A DNA stretch of 49,307 bases from NCBI RefSeq assembly GCF_000472425.1, contig NZ_AXAI01000035.1, forward strand, positions 1 through 49,307, in the 5' to 3' direction. This stretch comes from Bradyrhizobium sp. Tv2a-2 (lineage in GTDB: Bacteria > Pseudomonadota > Alphaproteobacteria > Rhizobiales > Xanthobacteraceae). The notes under the pieces are model-generated. The model was not told the origin of the DNA. It ran no database searches and saw only the letters and a program-made list of their open reading frames with translations. Made by a program: the position numbers and the translations under genes. Each line of letters opens with the position of its first letter. Positions within the stretch are counted from its first letter, which is position 1. Below are positions 32,227 to 41,097 of the stretch, in pieces.

Positions 32227-32826
32227 ATGAGCTATGCGATTGTAGGATTCGGTGCGGTAGGCCGGGCCCTCGCCCACGCCTTCGCCCGTAAGAACATCAA
32301 GGTGGCCGTCGCGAGCCGCCGGCCGCCCGAGGCGTTGGCGCCGCAGGCTCGGGCGATTGGACCCACGGTCGTCGCCAAGTCGCTGCGGGATGCACTCGAG
32401 GCCGACACAATCATCTTGGCGGTCCCGTTCGGGGAGCATCGCGAGGTTGCGAAGGCCCTGCCGAGTTGGAAAGGCAAGACGGTCATCGACGCGATGAACG
32501 CGTTGGTTCCCCTTGAGGAGTTGGACGGTCTCCCGTCCTCCGCCTTCGTCGCGAAGGCGTTCACCGGCGCCAAGTTCGTGAAAGGCTTCAATCACCTGAT
32601 TGCGGCCACCCTGGCTGCCGATCCGATCGTCGAGGGCGGCCACCGGGTCGTCTTTCTGTCGAGCGACGACGAGGACGCGACCGCTCCCGTGGCGGCCTTG
32701 GCCAAACAACTCGGGTTCGCACCCGTCAAGCTGGGAAAGCTCAACGAGGGTGGCGCGCTGGTGCACGCACGCGGCCGCACTTGGGGCCCGCTCATTTTCC
32801 AGGATTTGTTCAAGAAGGAGCAGTAA
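32227..32826 (+). CDS. NADP/F420-dependent-oxidoreductase-type Rossmann protein
   Basis: 199 aa. N-terminal MSYAIVGFGAVGRALAHAFA is a nucleotide-binding loop (GxGxxG), followed by VAVASRRPPE, whose Ser-Arg-Arg suggests NADPH. TIILAVPFGEHREVAKALPS and GKTVIDAMNALVPLEELDG, then FVKGFNHLIAATL, fit the NADPH:F420 oxidoreductase (NPD) family, which in non-F420 bacteria are thought to act on other substrates. About 200 aa is normal for the family. It starts 209 bp after the SDR stop on the same strand; AGAAG at -6. Cytosolic. Confidence 0.88.
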   Translation: MSYAIVGFGAVGRALAHAFARKNIKVAVASRRPPEALAPQARAIGPTVVAKSLRDALEADTIILAVPFGEHREVAKALPSWKGKTVIDAMNALVPLEELDGLPSSAFVAKAFTGAKFVKGFNHLIAATLAADPIVEGGHRVVFLSSDDEDATAPVAALAKQLGFAPVKLGKLNEGGALVHARGRTWGPLIFQDLFKKEQ

Positions 32827-32947
32827 TCGAAGGCGTATGGACGCTGTTCAAAGAGCGGGAAAACGCCCAACGGAGCGGCAGATCTGCGGGGCGCTGAGTA
32901 TCTATCGACTGCTATCGATGGCCTAGGATTCGCCCGAGTGTCCTCTG

Positions 32948-32993
32948 CTATCCGATACTACTCCATGGTACTCCCCCTCACTCCCACTCAATC
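32948..32993 (-). repeat. Proximal copy of the guaA 3' end repeat
   Basis: Contains the last codons of guaA (IEWE and TGA) and 30 bases downstream. Imperfectly repeated at 29768-29804. Confidence 0.55.
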
Positions 32994-34576
32994 GTCCCCG
33001 GCGGCTTCGACGTCACGTCGTACACCACGCGGTTGACGCCCTTGACCTCGTTGATGATCCGCGTCGCGACGCGGCCGAGGAATTTCATGTCGAAGGAGTA
33101 GAAGTCCGCGGTCATGCCGTCGGTCGAGGTGACTGCGCGCAGGCCTACCACGTAATCATAGGTGCGGCCGTCGCCCATGACGCCGACGGTCTTGACCGGC
33201 AACAGCACGGCAAACGCCTGCCAGATCTCATCGTAGAGGCCGGCTTTGCGGATCTCGTCGATATAGACCGCATCGGCCTTGCGCAGGATGTCGAGCTTTT
33301 CCCTGGTGATGTCGCCGGGGCAGCGGATTGCAAGGCCCGGGCCCGGGAACGGGTGCCGGCCGACGAAGATGTCGGGCAAGCCAAGCTCGCGACCCAATGC
33401 GCGCACTTCGTCCTTGAACAGTTCGCGCAAGGGCTCGACCAGCTTCATGTTCATGCGCGCGGGCAAGCCGCCGACATTGTGGTGGGACTTGATGGTCACC
33501 GACGGCCCGCCGGTGAAGGACACGCTCTCGATCACGTCGGGATAGAGCGTGCCCTGCGCCAGGAACTCTGCGCCGCCGATCTTCTTTGCCTCGGCCTCGA
33601 ACACGTCGATGAAGAGGCGGCCGATGGTCTTGCGCTTCGCTTCGGGGTCAGTGACGCCCTTGAGCTCCCCAAGGAATTGCTTCGAGGCATCAACATGCAC
33701 CAGCGGGATGTTGTAGTGATGCCGGAACAGATCGACCACCGTCTCCGCTTCGTTCAGCCGGAGCAGGCCGTGGTCGACGAACACGCAAGTGAGCTGGTCG
33801 CCGATCGCCTCGTGGATCAGGACGGCGGCCACGGCAGAATCGACACCACCCGAAAGGCCGCAGATCACCCTGCCTCGACCTACCTGCTTGCGGATCTTCT
33901 CGATCGCCTCCTCGCGGAAGGCGCGCATGGTCCAGTCGCCGGTGAGGCCTGCGACCTTGCGCACGAAATTGCGGATCAGCTTGGCGCCATCCGGCGTATG
34001 CATCACCTCGGGGTGGAACTGCATGGCGTAGAATTTTCGCGCATCGTCGGCGATCACCGAAATCGGCGAGCCCGGCGCGCTTGCCACGGCGCGAAAACCG
34101 TCGGGCAGCTTTGTGACGCGGTCGCCATGGCTCATCCAGACTTGGTAATGGCCGCCCTTCTGCCAGACGCCGTCGAACAGCGTGCAGTTGTCGGTGACCT
34201 CCAGCGTGGCGCGGCCAAACTCGCGGTGATGGCCGGCCTCGACCAGACCACCGAGCTGCTGGGCCATCGTCTGCTCGCCATAGCAGATACCGAGCACCGG
34301 CACGCCGGCGGTGAGGATCGATATCGGGGCAGATGGTGCGCCATCGTCCAGCACGGAGGCCGGACCGCCCGAGAGGATCACCGCCTTCGGCTGCATTTCC
34401 TTGAAGGCTTCTTCGGCCTTCTGGAACGGCACGATCTCGGAATAGACGCCGTCTTCACGGACGCGGCGGGCGATCAGCTGGGTGACCTGGCTGCCGAAAT
34501 CGACGATCAGAATCTTCTCATGCGCCGAGGCCGGAAGCGGCGTCGACGCGGGGCGGGCTTGGGTGGTGGCTGTCAT
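32978..34576 (-). CDS. guaA: GMP synthase (glutamine-hydrolysing)
   Basis: 532 aa. Converts XMP, ATP and glutamine to GMP, the last step of guanine nucleotide synthesis, in the cytosol. The glutamine amidotransferase domain has Cys98 in GVPVLGICYGEQ and His188/Glu190 in MQFHPEV. The ATP pyrophosphatase P-loop SGGVDS is at 242-247, followed by CVFVDHGLLRLNEAE. The C-terminal dimerisation domain ends PPGTIEWE. A start at MTATTQARPASTPLP gives a short extension before EKILIVDFGSQ. It lies downstream of the RsmB-like gene, same strand, 94-bp gap. Its 3' end is repeated at 29768-29804. Confidence 0.98.
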   Translation of the reverse strand: MTATTQARPASTPLPASAHEKILIVDFGSQVTQLIARRVREDGVYSEIVPFQKAEEAFKEMQPKAVILSGGPASVLDDGAPSAPISILTAGVPVLGICYGEQTMAQQLGGLVEAGHHREFGRATLEVTDNCTLFDGVWQKGGHYQVWMSHGDRVTKLPDGFRAVASAPGSPISVIADDARKFYAMQFHPEVMHTPDGAKLIRNFVRKVAGLTGDWTMRAFREEAIEKIRKQVGRGRVICGLSGGVDSAVAAVLIHEAIGDQLTCVFVDHGLLRLNEAETVVDLFRHHYNIPLVHVDASKQFLGELKGVTDPEAKRKTIGRLFIDVFEAEAKKIGGAEFLAQGTLYPDVIESVSFTGGPSVTIKSHHNVGGLPARMNMKLVEPLRELFKDEVRALGRELGLPDIFVGRHPFPGPGLAIRCPGDITREKLDILRKADAVYIDEIRKAGLYDEIWQAFAVLLPVKTVGVMGDGRTYDYVVGLRAVTSTDGMTADFYSFDMKFLGRVATRIINEVKGVNRVVYDVTSKPPGTIEWE

Positions 34577-34670
34577 GGACAGGAATTACGCGACGAGGGC
34601 CGCTCCCGCAACCCTTCGGCCCGCGATTGGCACGCCGTCCACGTGTTTTGATCGGGTCAGTCCCCCGCAG

Positions 34671-35972
34671 TCAGCCCTTGCGGCGCAGGATCGAGACGAA
34701 GAAGCCGTCCGTTCCGGTGCGGCGGGGGGTCATCAGCCAGCCCTCGGGGGTCCGCAGGGCGGCTCCCGCGAAATCCTCAGCCTTGTCCCAGAGCACCGTG
34801 ACCGTCTCCGCCGGCGCGGCCAGCGTGAATTCGGCATGCCGGTCCAGGAAGCTGCGGATCTGCTCGCCGTTCTCGGCCGGGAGCACCGAGCATGTGACAT
34901 AGGCGATGCGCCCGCCCGGCTTGACCAGGCCAGCCGCCCGATCAAGCACTTCGGCCTGATCCTTCAAGCGGATTTCAAGCGCGCCGGGCCGCATCCGCCA
35001 TTTGGCGTCCGGGTTACGCCGCCAGGTTCCGGTTCCCGTGCACGGCGCGTCGATCAGGACAAGGTCCGCGGAGGCCTTGATATCGACGAGCGGATCGGCC
35101 TCGCCTTTGGGCGCGCGTACCTCCGCATTGTGGACACCGGCGCGCGACAGACGCTCATGGATCGGTGCAAGCTGGCGCTTGTCGCGGTCGGTCGCAATCA
35201 ATCGGCCCTTGCCCTGCATCATGGCGGCGAGTGCCAGCGTCTTGCCGCCGGCGCCGGCGCAGAGGTCGATCACCTGCTCGCCCGGTTTTGCTGCCGAAAA
35301 CAACGCTGCTATCTGCGAGCCCTCATCCTGCACTTCAACAAGGCCCTTGACGAAGGCCTCCTCCGCCTGGACCCCCGGATTCCTGGCGCCGGCCGATAAC
35401 TCGATCCTCAGGCCCAGCGGCGAGAACGGCGTGGGTCTCGCGCCCAGATGCGCCAGCGCGGCCTGCACCTTGTCGGGCTTGGCCTTCAGCGTGTTGACGC
35501 GAAGATCGAGCGGCGCCCGGCTCGCCATCGCGGTGGCCTCCGCGACCCGATCGGCACCAAAGGCCTGCTCGAGATAGGGGTCGAGCCATTCCGGATAGTC
35601 GCCGGCGACCGGCGGCGGCGCACCTTCCAATGTGCGCTCGCTCAGGGCCTTGCGCTCAGCCTCGCTGAGAGGAGCCGGCGCGTAGCGGCCGCCATCGCAC
35701 AGGGCTGCGACGTTCTCGACATCGAGCCCGCGCTCGAGCCTCAGCATGCCGAGCGCACGGCCGCGGGCGCTGTCGTCGTCCATCAGATAGGCGCTGGAGG
35801 CACGCCGGCGCAGCACGTCCCAGACCAGACCCGCGATCGCAGCGCGGTCGCCGGAGCCGGCGAAGCGATGGGCGATTCCCCACTCCTTCAGCGCCTGGGC
35901 GGCTGGAATGCGCGCAGTTTCAATGGTCTCGATCACATCGATCGCCGCGGACAGCCGGGCAGCGGGGGTCAT
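34671..35972 (-). CDS. RsmB/NOP family rRNA cytosine-C5 methyltransferase
   Basis: 433 aa. Methylates cytosine in rRNA (RsmB targets C967 of 16S) using SAM. SAM site DLCAGAGGKTLALAAMMQGK (residues 236-255), catalytic Cys361 in YVTCSVLPAEN and the second Cys311 in IDAPCTGTGTWRRNPDAKW, as in the two-cysteine NOL1/NOP2/Sun mechanism. An N-terminal NusB-like helical region (AAIDVIETIETARIPAAQAL) precedes the catalytic domain, but it is shorter than in E. coli RsmB. Probably transcribed with guaA and the MAPEG remnant. Confidence 0.93.
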   Translation of the reverse strand: MTPAARLSAAIDVIETIETARIPAAQALKEWGIAHRFAGSGDRAAIAGLVWDVLRRRASSAYLMDDDSARGRALGMLRLERGLDVENVAALCDGGRYAPAPLSEAERKALSERTLEGAPPPVAGDYPEWLDPYLEQAFGADRVAEATAMASRAPLDLRVNTLKAKPDKVQAALAHLGARPTPFSPLGLRIELSAGARNPGVQAEEAFVKGLVEVQDEGSQIAALFSAAKPGEQVIDLCAGAGGKTLALAAMMQGKGRLIATDRDKRQLAPIHERLSRAGVHNAEVRAPKGEADPLVDIKASADLVLIDAPCTGTGTWRRNPDAKWRMRPGALEIRLKDQAEVLDRAAGLVKPGGRIAYVTCSVLPAENGEQIRSFLDRHAEFTLAAPAETVTVLWDKAEDFAGAALRTPEGWLMTPRRTGTDGFFVSILRRKG

Positions 35973-36007
35973 CTCGATCTTTCAGGTTTGGAAGCGGTGG
36001 CAACCGC

Positions 36008-36428
36008 TTAGATCAACAACAGCATCTTGAGGGCGAAATAGAGCCACATCACGAGCAACACAAGCGCGCTGGCGATCCAGGCCATGGACCGGCGGCCCAG
36101 ATCGTTGGAGGTCACGAACACCCCGGCGTGGACCAGCCGGGTGACGACGAACACCCACGACATCAGCACGATGAACAGATCGGCATGGCGCAGCGGCAAT
36201 GCCAGCGCGATCAGGACATAGAGCAGCACCGGCAGCTCGAACTGGTTGCGGTAGCAATTGCCGATCTGCGTGGCACGGACAGGCCAGTTCGGCTGGCCCA
36301 GTGCGATATCGCGAATCCTGGTCTCCGCTGACCAACGTCTGCCGGCGCAGGCTGACCATACCGATCAACAGCGCGAAGGTGAGGCCGATCTGCACGAATA
36401 GCGGCAGCAGAACCATTTGAATTGACAT
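36008..36428 (-). pseudogene. Frameshifted MAPEG family membrane protein
   Basis: The first part from the ATG at 36428 reads MSIQMVLLPLFVQIGLTFAL then LIGMVSLRRQTLVSGD. The homologous continuation TRIRDIALGQPNWPVRATQI and NQFELPVLLYVLIALALPLR, ADLFIVLMSWVFVVTRLVHA is in another frame, ending LKMLLLI at 36008. The shift lies around 36317-36326 (GGAGACCAGG). MAPEG proteins are four-helix membrane enzymes of eicosanoid/glutathione metabolism. It is either a true pseudogene or a sequencing error, since the rest is intact. Upstream neighbour of the RsmB-like gene. Confidence 0.85.
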
Positions 36429-36556
36429 TAGAATCCACTCCCACGGCAGCGCGCCTGCCTCAATAGCCGATCGCCGGCCTGCCTGACAACAAACACCGGG
36501 GCGCGTCATGATTCCGATGCCCGGCGGTATTATGCTGGCGCGGGGGGATTTGACCC

Positions 36557-37390
36557 ATGAACGAATTTCGACTGACGCAGATTTCCGATACCCATCTCGC
36601 GCGCCGCCTGACCAAGCTCACCTCCAATTTCGAGAGGGTTGCCGACCACATCGAGGCGACGCGGCCCGACCTCGTGATCAACTCCGGCGACCTCGCGTTC
36701 GACGCGCCAAGCCACGCCGATAACCTGGAATTTGCGCGCGCACTACACGATACGCTGCCCGTCCCCTGCCGCTATTTGCCTGGCAATCACGATATCGGCG
36801 ACAACCCGACCGAGGTTGGCGCCGCCCCCGAGTGCCCTGTCAACGAGCGAGATCGGCAGGCCTATATCGCAGCGTTCGGCGACGACCGCTGGCGCTTTGA
36901 GGCGGCAGGCTGGTGCTTTGTCGGGTTGAACTCGCTGGTGATGAATTCCGGTCTGGTCGCCGAAGCCGAGCAGTTCGACTGGCTGGCGTCCGAGCTTGCC
37001 ATGAGCGGTGGCAGGCCGGTTGCGCTGTTCCTGCACAAGCCGATCTTCCTCAACACACCGGAGGATCCCGAACTCGAGGCCACCGCCATCCGCTACGTCC
37101 CCTTCCCGGCCCGGCGCCGGCTGACAGAGATGCTGCGCACCGCCAATGTGCGCCTGGTGGCGAGCGGCCATGTCCATCAACGACGGGATTTCACCTGGCA
37201 CGGCATCAGACATATCTGGGCGCCGTCGGCGGGCTTCATCATCTCGGACAAGCGGCAGGAGCGGATCGGTATCAAGGAGGTCGGGCTGGTCGAGTACCGA
37301 TTCCAGCCCGACGCCTTCGAGGTCCGTCACATGCGCGCGCCCGGCCAGATCGATATCGACCTCGACGAGTTGCTCAAGGCGCGGGACTAG
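36557..37390 (+). CDS. Calcineurin-like metallophosphoesterase
   Basis: 277 aa. Two-metal phosphoesterase motifs in order: ISDTHL (Asp11, His13), NSGDLAF (Asp45), PGNHD (Asn77, His78), FLHKP and SGHVHQR. Such enzymes (Icc/CpdA type) hydrolyse phosphodiesters or monoesters; cyclic-nucleotide or phospholipid substrates are possible. Start ATG at 36557 after GGGGGATTTGACCC. Cytosolic. It is divergent from the MAPEG remnant and followed by a strong hairpin terminator at 37405. Confidence 0.93.
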   Translation: MNEFRLTQISDTHLARRLTKLTSNFERVADHIEATRPDLVINSGDLAFDAPSHADNLEFARALHDTLPVPCRYLPGNHDIGDNPTEVGAAPECPVNERDRQAYIAAFGDDRWRFEAAGWCFVGLNSLVMNSGLVAEAEQFDWLASELAMSGGRPVALFLHKPIFLNTPEDPELEATAIRYVPFPARRRLTEMLRTANVRLVASGHVHQRRDFTWHGIRHIWAPSAGFIISDKRQERIGIKEVGLVEYRFQPDAFEVRHMRAPGQIDIDLDELLKARD

Positions 37391-37404
37391 GGTTCTCGTC
37401 CGAG

Positions 37405-37439
37405 CCAGAGCTTCGGTCCTGATTGAATCGAAGCTCTGG
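37405..37439 (+). terminator. Hairpin terminator within a Bradyrhizobium-type intergenic repeat
   Basis: CCAGAGCTTCG, 13-nt loop, CGAAGCTCTGG: a perfect 11-bp stem followed by T-rich ATTCTTGTTTT, 15 bp after the phosphoesterase stop. The following GGCGCGTTTTCTTCACGCGA resembles an intergenic repeat I recall as frequent in Bradyrhizobium genomes. Confidence 0.75.
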
Positions 37440-37476
37440 ATTCTTGTTTTGGCGCGTTTTCTTCACGCGAAACGCT

Positions 37477-37761
37477 CTAATAGGGTTCACCCCAGTAGGT
37501 CGGACCGACCGGACCGCCATAGCCATAATAGCCGTACGCCGGCACCGGTATCTCATACATTGCGCGCGGCGCGGGATGGCGGAAGTAGAATCCCGGTCCC
37601 GGCGACGCACGCACGCCATAGCCGCCGGTCAGGTAGTGCGAGTCGGGATAGTTGAAGCCGACCGCGCCCGGCTCCTGGGTGGCCTCCCAGCCCGCCATGG
37701 CCGGCGTTGCAAACGCCGCGGTGGCGACAACCGCTGCGGCGGCGAGTTTCAATCTGGTCAT
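37477..37761 (-). CDS. Small secreted Gly/Tyr-rich protein, 94 aa
   Basis: Start ATG at 37761 (AGGAG upstream). Signal peptide MTRLKLAAAAVVATAAFATP ends AMA. The mature part is rich in Gly, Tyr and Pro (VGFNYPDSHYLTGGYGVRAS, VPAYGYYGYGGPVGPTYWGE) with no Cys. Small secreted or surface-associated proteins of this kind are common and uncharacterised in Bradyrhizobium. The longer open frame upstream is not coding. Same strand as, and downstream of, the CurA-like gene. Confidence 0.8.
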   Translation of the reverse strand: MTRLKLAAAAVVATAAFATPAMAGWEATQEPGAVGFNYPDSHYLTGGYGVRASPGPGFYFRHPAPRAMYEIPVPAYGYYGYGGPVGPTYWGEPY

Positions 37762-37855
37762 TGGCTCCTCCTTTCGTGAGAAGCCAACGGCCAGCCCGAC
37801 CCCAGGTTTCAGTGCGCTGTTCAACGCGACGTGAATTCTGCCGGGTTCCGAAGCC

Positions 37856-38878
37856 TCACGCCTTCTCCGGTCCGACGCGCACCAGCTGCTTGCCGAAGTT
37901 GGCACCCTTGAGCAGACCAATCAGCGCTTGCGGCGCACTCTCGACCCCCTCGGTGATGAACTCCTTGTACTTCACCCGGCCGTCGCGCACCCATCCCGAC
38001 ATGTCGCGCAGGAAATCCGCGTGCATCGCGGCGAAGTCGGACACGATGAAGCCGCGGATGGTCAGCCGCTTGGTCAGCACCGTGCGCATCATGCTCGCTG
38101 CCCATTTCGGTTGATGGGCCTCGGTGTCGTTGTAGTGCGCGATCAGGCCGCACACCGGAATCCGGGCGAACGCGTTGAGCAGCGGGAATACCGCCTCGAA
38201 TACCGCGCCGCCGACATTCTCGAAATAGACGTCGATACCCTTGGGACAGGCGTCCTTCAGCCTGGCGGCGAGATTGGGATCGCGGTGATCCAGGCATTCG
38301 TCGAAGCCGAGCTCGCGCTTCACGTAGTCGCATTTGTCCTTGCCGCCGGCAATGCCGAGTGCGCGGGCACCCTTGATCCTAGCGATCTGGCCGACGGCCG
38401 AGCCGACCGCGCCCGAGGCCGCGGCGACCACCACTGTCTCGCCGGTCTTTGGCTTGCCGATCTCGAGCAGGCCCGTATACGCCGTCATGCCGGGCATGCC
38501 GAGCACACCGACGGCGGTCGAGATCGGCGCGAGCTTGGGGTCGATCTTGGCGAGCCCCTTGCCGTCGGACAGCGCGTGCGTCTGCCAGCCCGCGCGCGAC
38601 AGCACTATGTCGCCCTTGGCGAAGCCTGGATTGTTGGAGGCGATCACCTCGCTCACCGTGCCGCCTTCCATGACGCCGCCAACCGGCACCGGCTGGGCGT
38701 AGGAGGCCGCATCGCTCATGCGCCCGCGCATATAGGGATCGAGCGACAGCCAGATGGTGCGAAGCAGGACTTCGCCCTGTCCCGGCGTCGGCACGTCGTA
38801 GGTCTCGGCGCGGAAGTCAGACGGCTTCGGCTCACCGACAGGACGCGATGCCAAAACGATGCGTTGGCCCTGGGCCAT
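37856..38878 (-). CDS. NADP-dependent alkenal/one reductase (CurA / PTGR type MDR)
   Basis: 340 aa zinc-independent medium-chain reductase. N-terminal RIVLASRPVGEPKPSDFRAE and WLSLDPYMRGRMSD are signatures of curcumin reductase CurA and prostaglandin reductases. The NADP-binding loop is VVVAAASGAVGSAVGQIARI, with GGKDKCDYVKRELGFDECLD. These enzymes reduce alpha,beta-unsaturated carbonyl compounds. Cytosolic. ATG at 38878 preceded by GGGAGGAAACC. Separated from guaB upstream by the palindromic repeat at 38912-39018. Confidence 0.92.
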   Translation of the reverse strand: MAQGQRIVLASRPVGEPKPSDFRAETYDVPTPGQGEVLLRTIWLSLDPYMRGRMSDAASYAQPVPVGGVMEGGTVSEVIASNNPGFAKGDIVLSRAGWQTHALSDGKGLAKIDPKLAPISTAVGVLGMPGMTAYTGLLEIGKPKTGETVVVAAASGAVGSAVGQIARIKGARALGIAGGKDKCDYVKRELGFDECLDHRDPNLAARLKDACPKGIDVYFENVGGAVFEAVFPLLNAFARIPVCGLIAHYNDTEAHQPKWAASMMRTVLTKRLTIRGFIVSDFAAMHADFLRDMSGWVRDGRVKYKEFITEGVESAPQALIGLLKGANFGKQLVRVGPEKA

Positions 38879-38911
38879 GATGGTTTCCTCCCTGATTATC
38901 TGAATTTGGCA

Positions 38912-39018
38912 CCGTCATTCCGGGGCGGTGTGAAAGTACCGAACTATGGTGCGCAATTGCGCACCTGAGAATCTCGAGATTCCGGGTTCGCATCTTCGAC
39001 GCGCCCCGGGACGATTGC
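38912..39018. repeat. Intergenic palindromic repeat (genus-typical)
   Basis: The roughly 105-bp element starts GTCATTCCGGGGCGG and ends CGCGCCCCGGGACGA, an imperfect inverted repeat. Inside are two perfect palindromes: GGTGCGCAATTGCGCACC (38948-38965) and GAATCTCGAGATTC (38969-38982). It matches the kind of interspersed CGTCATTCCGGGGCG repeat I remember from Bradyrhizobium and Rhodopseudomonas genomes. It lies between guaB and the CurA-like gene. Confidence 0.75.
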
Positions 39019-39026
39019 GCCCTACC

Positions 39027-40529
<1,503 letters not shown>

Positions 40530-40713
40530 CTCCTTTTCTCGGCCGTCCGGCCGCTAGTCCTGGGGATGAACACTGCCTCCGGCGAAGCACAAGGCCACGC
40601 CGTCGAATCGGTGCCCATCGATGGGGTTGACGGCGGTCGATAGCACGGGCCTGTGACGAATCAAAGCGTCATACAGGCTTTTCGGGAACCCCTTTCGCCG
40701 CTTTGCTCCCCAC

Positions 40714-40965
40714 TCAATAGCGGGAATAGCCGGGCGGCGGCCCATGCCGGCGGATCGCCTCCACCACCTCGCGGTGCCGCCGCTGCTCTCGCTTCATGTG
40801 CACCGCGATGACTGCGTGCGCCGACGGGACCAGCAGCAAGACATGGAAAACCAGCCCGAAAATGGCGCAAAAGACGATCAAAACGACATTAAAGATTGCC
40901 GAGAACGGCTGCCCGTTGAAGAGCAGGCCAATCGGGGGCAACAGCGCTGCAAGGACGTAGATCAT
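40714..40965 (-). CDS. Small YqaE/Pmp3-like membrane protein, 83 aa
   Basis: Starts MIYVLAALLPPIGLLFNGQP, a Pmp3/YqaE-like LPPxG motif after the first helix, followed by a second hydrophobic segment (IFNVVLIVFCAIFGLVFHVL) and a charged cytosolic tail (MKREQRRHREVVEAIRRHGP). Pmp3-like proteins are two-pass membrane peptides linked to membrane potential and salt stress. The tail here is longer than usual. Inner membrane. Upstream (minus) of guaB. Confidence 0.75.
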   Translation of the reverse strand: MIYVLAALLPPIGLLFNGQPFSAIFNVVLIVFCAIFGLVFHVLLLVPSAHAVIAVHMKREQRRHREVVEAIRRHGPPPGYSRY

Positions 40966-41097
40966 CGAGAGTGCTCCGGCGGCGAGTGCCGCGTCCCGCA
41001 GGATTTAGGTGGCCATGCGGGTTCCGCAATAGTCGGAGGACCGAGGGGATGATACAGCGCTTTTTCTGCCCCCATTTTTAGTCCGATTTTCTCCAAA

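Larger units (their letters stand above)
29768..32993. mobile_element. Putative 3.2-kb islet at the guaA 3' end
   Basis: The module LysR - SDR - F420-type reductase lies between two imperfect copies of the last bases of guaA plus downstream sequence. The 3' end of guaA is a documented integration hotspot for genomic islands. No integrase is present, so this would be a decayed or trans-mobilised element. The repeats are seen; the insertion model is inference. Confidence 0.45.

Noticed and set aside
33353..34651. 432-aa plus-strand open frame opposite guaA
   Set aside because: Antisense shadow of guaA caused by GC-rich codons; guaA is complete and certain.
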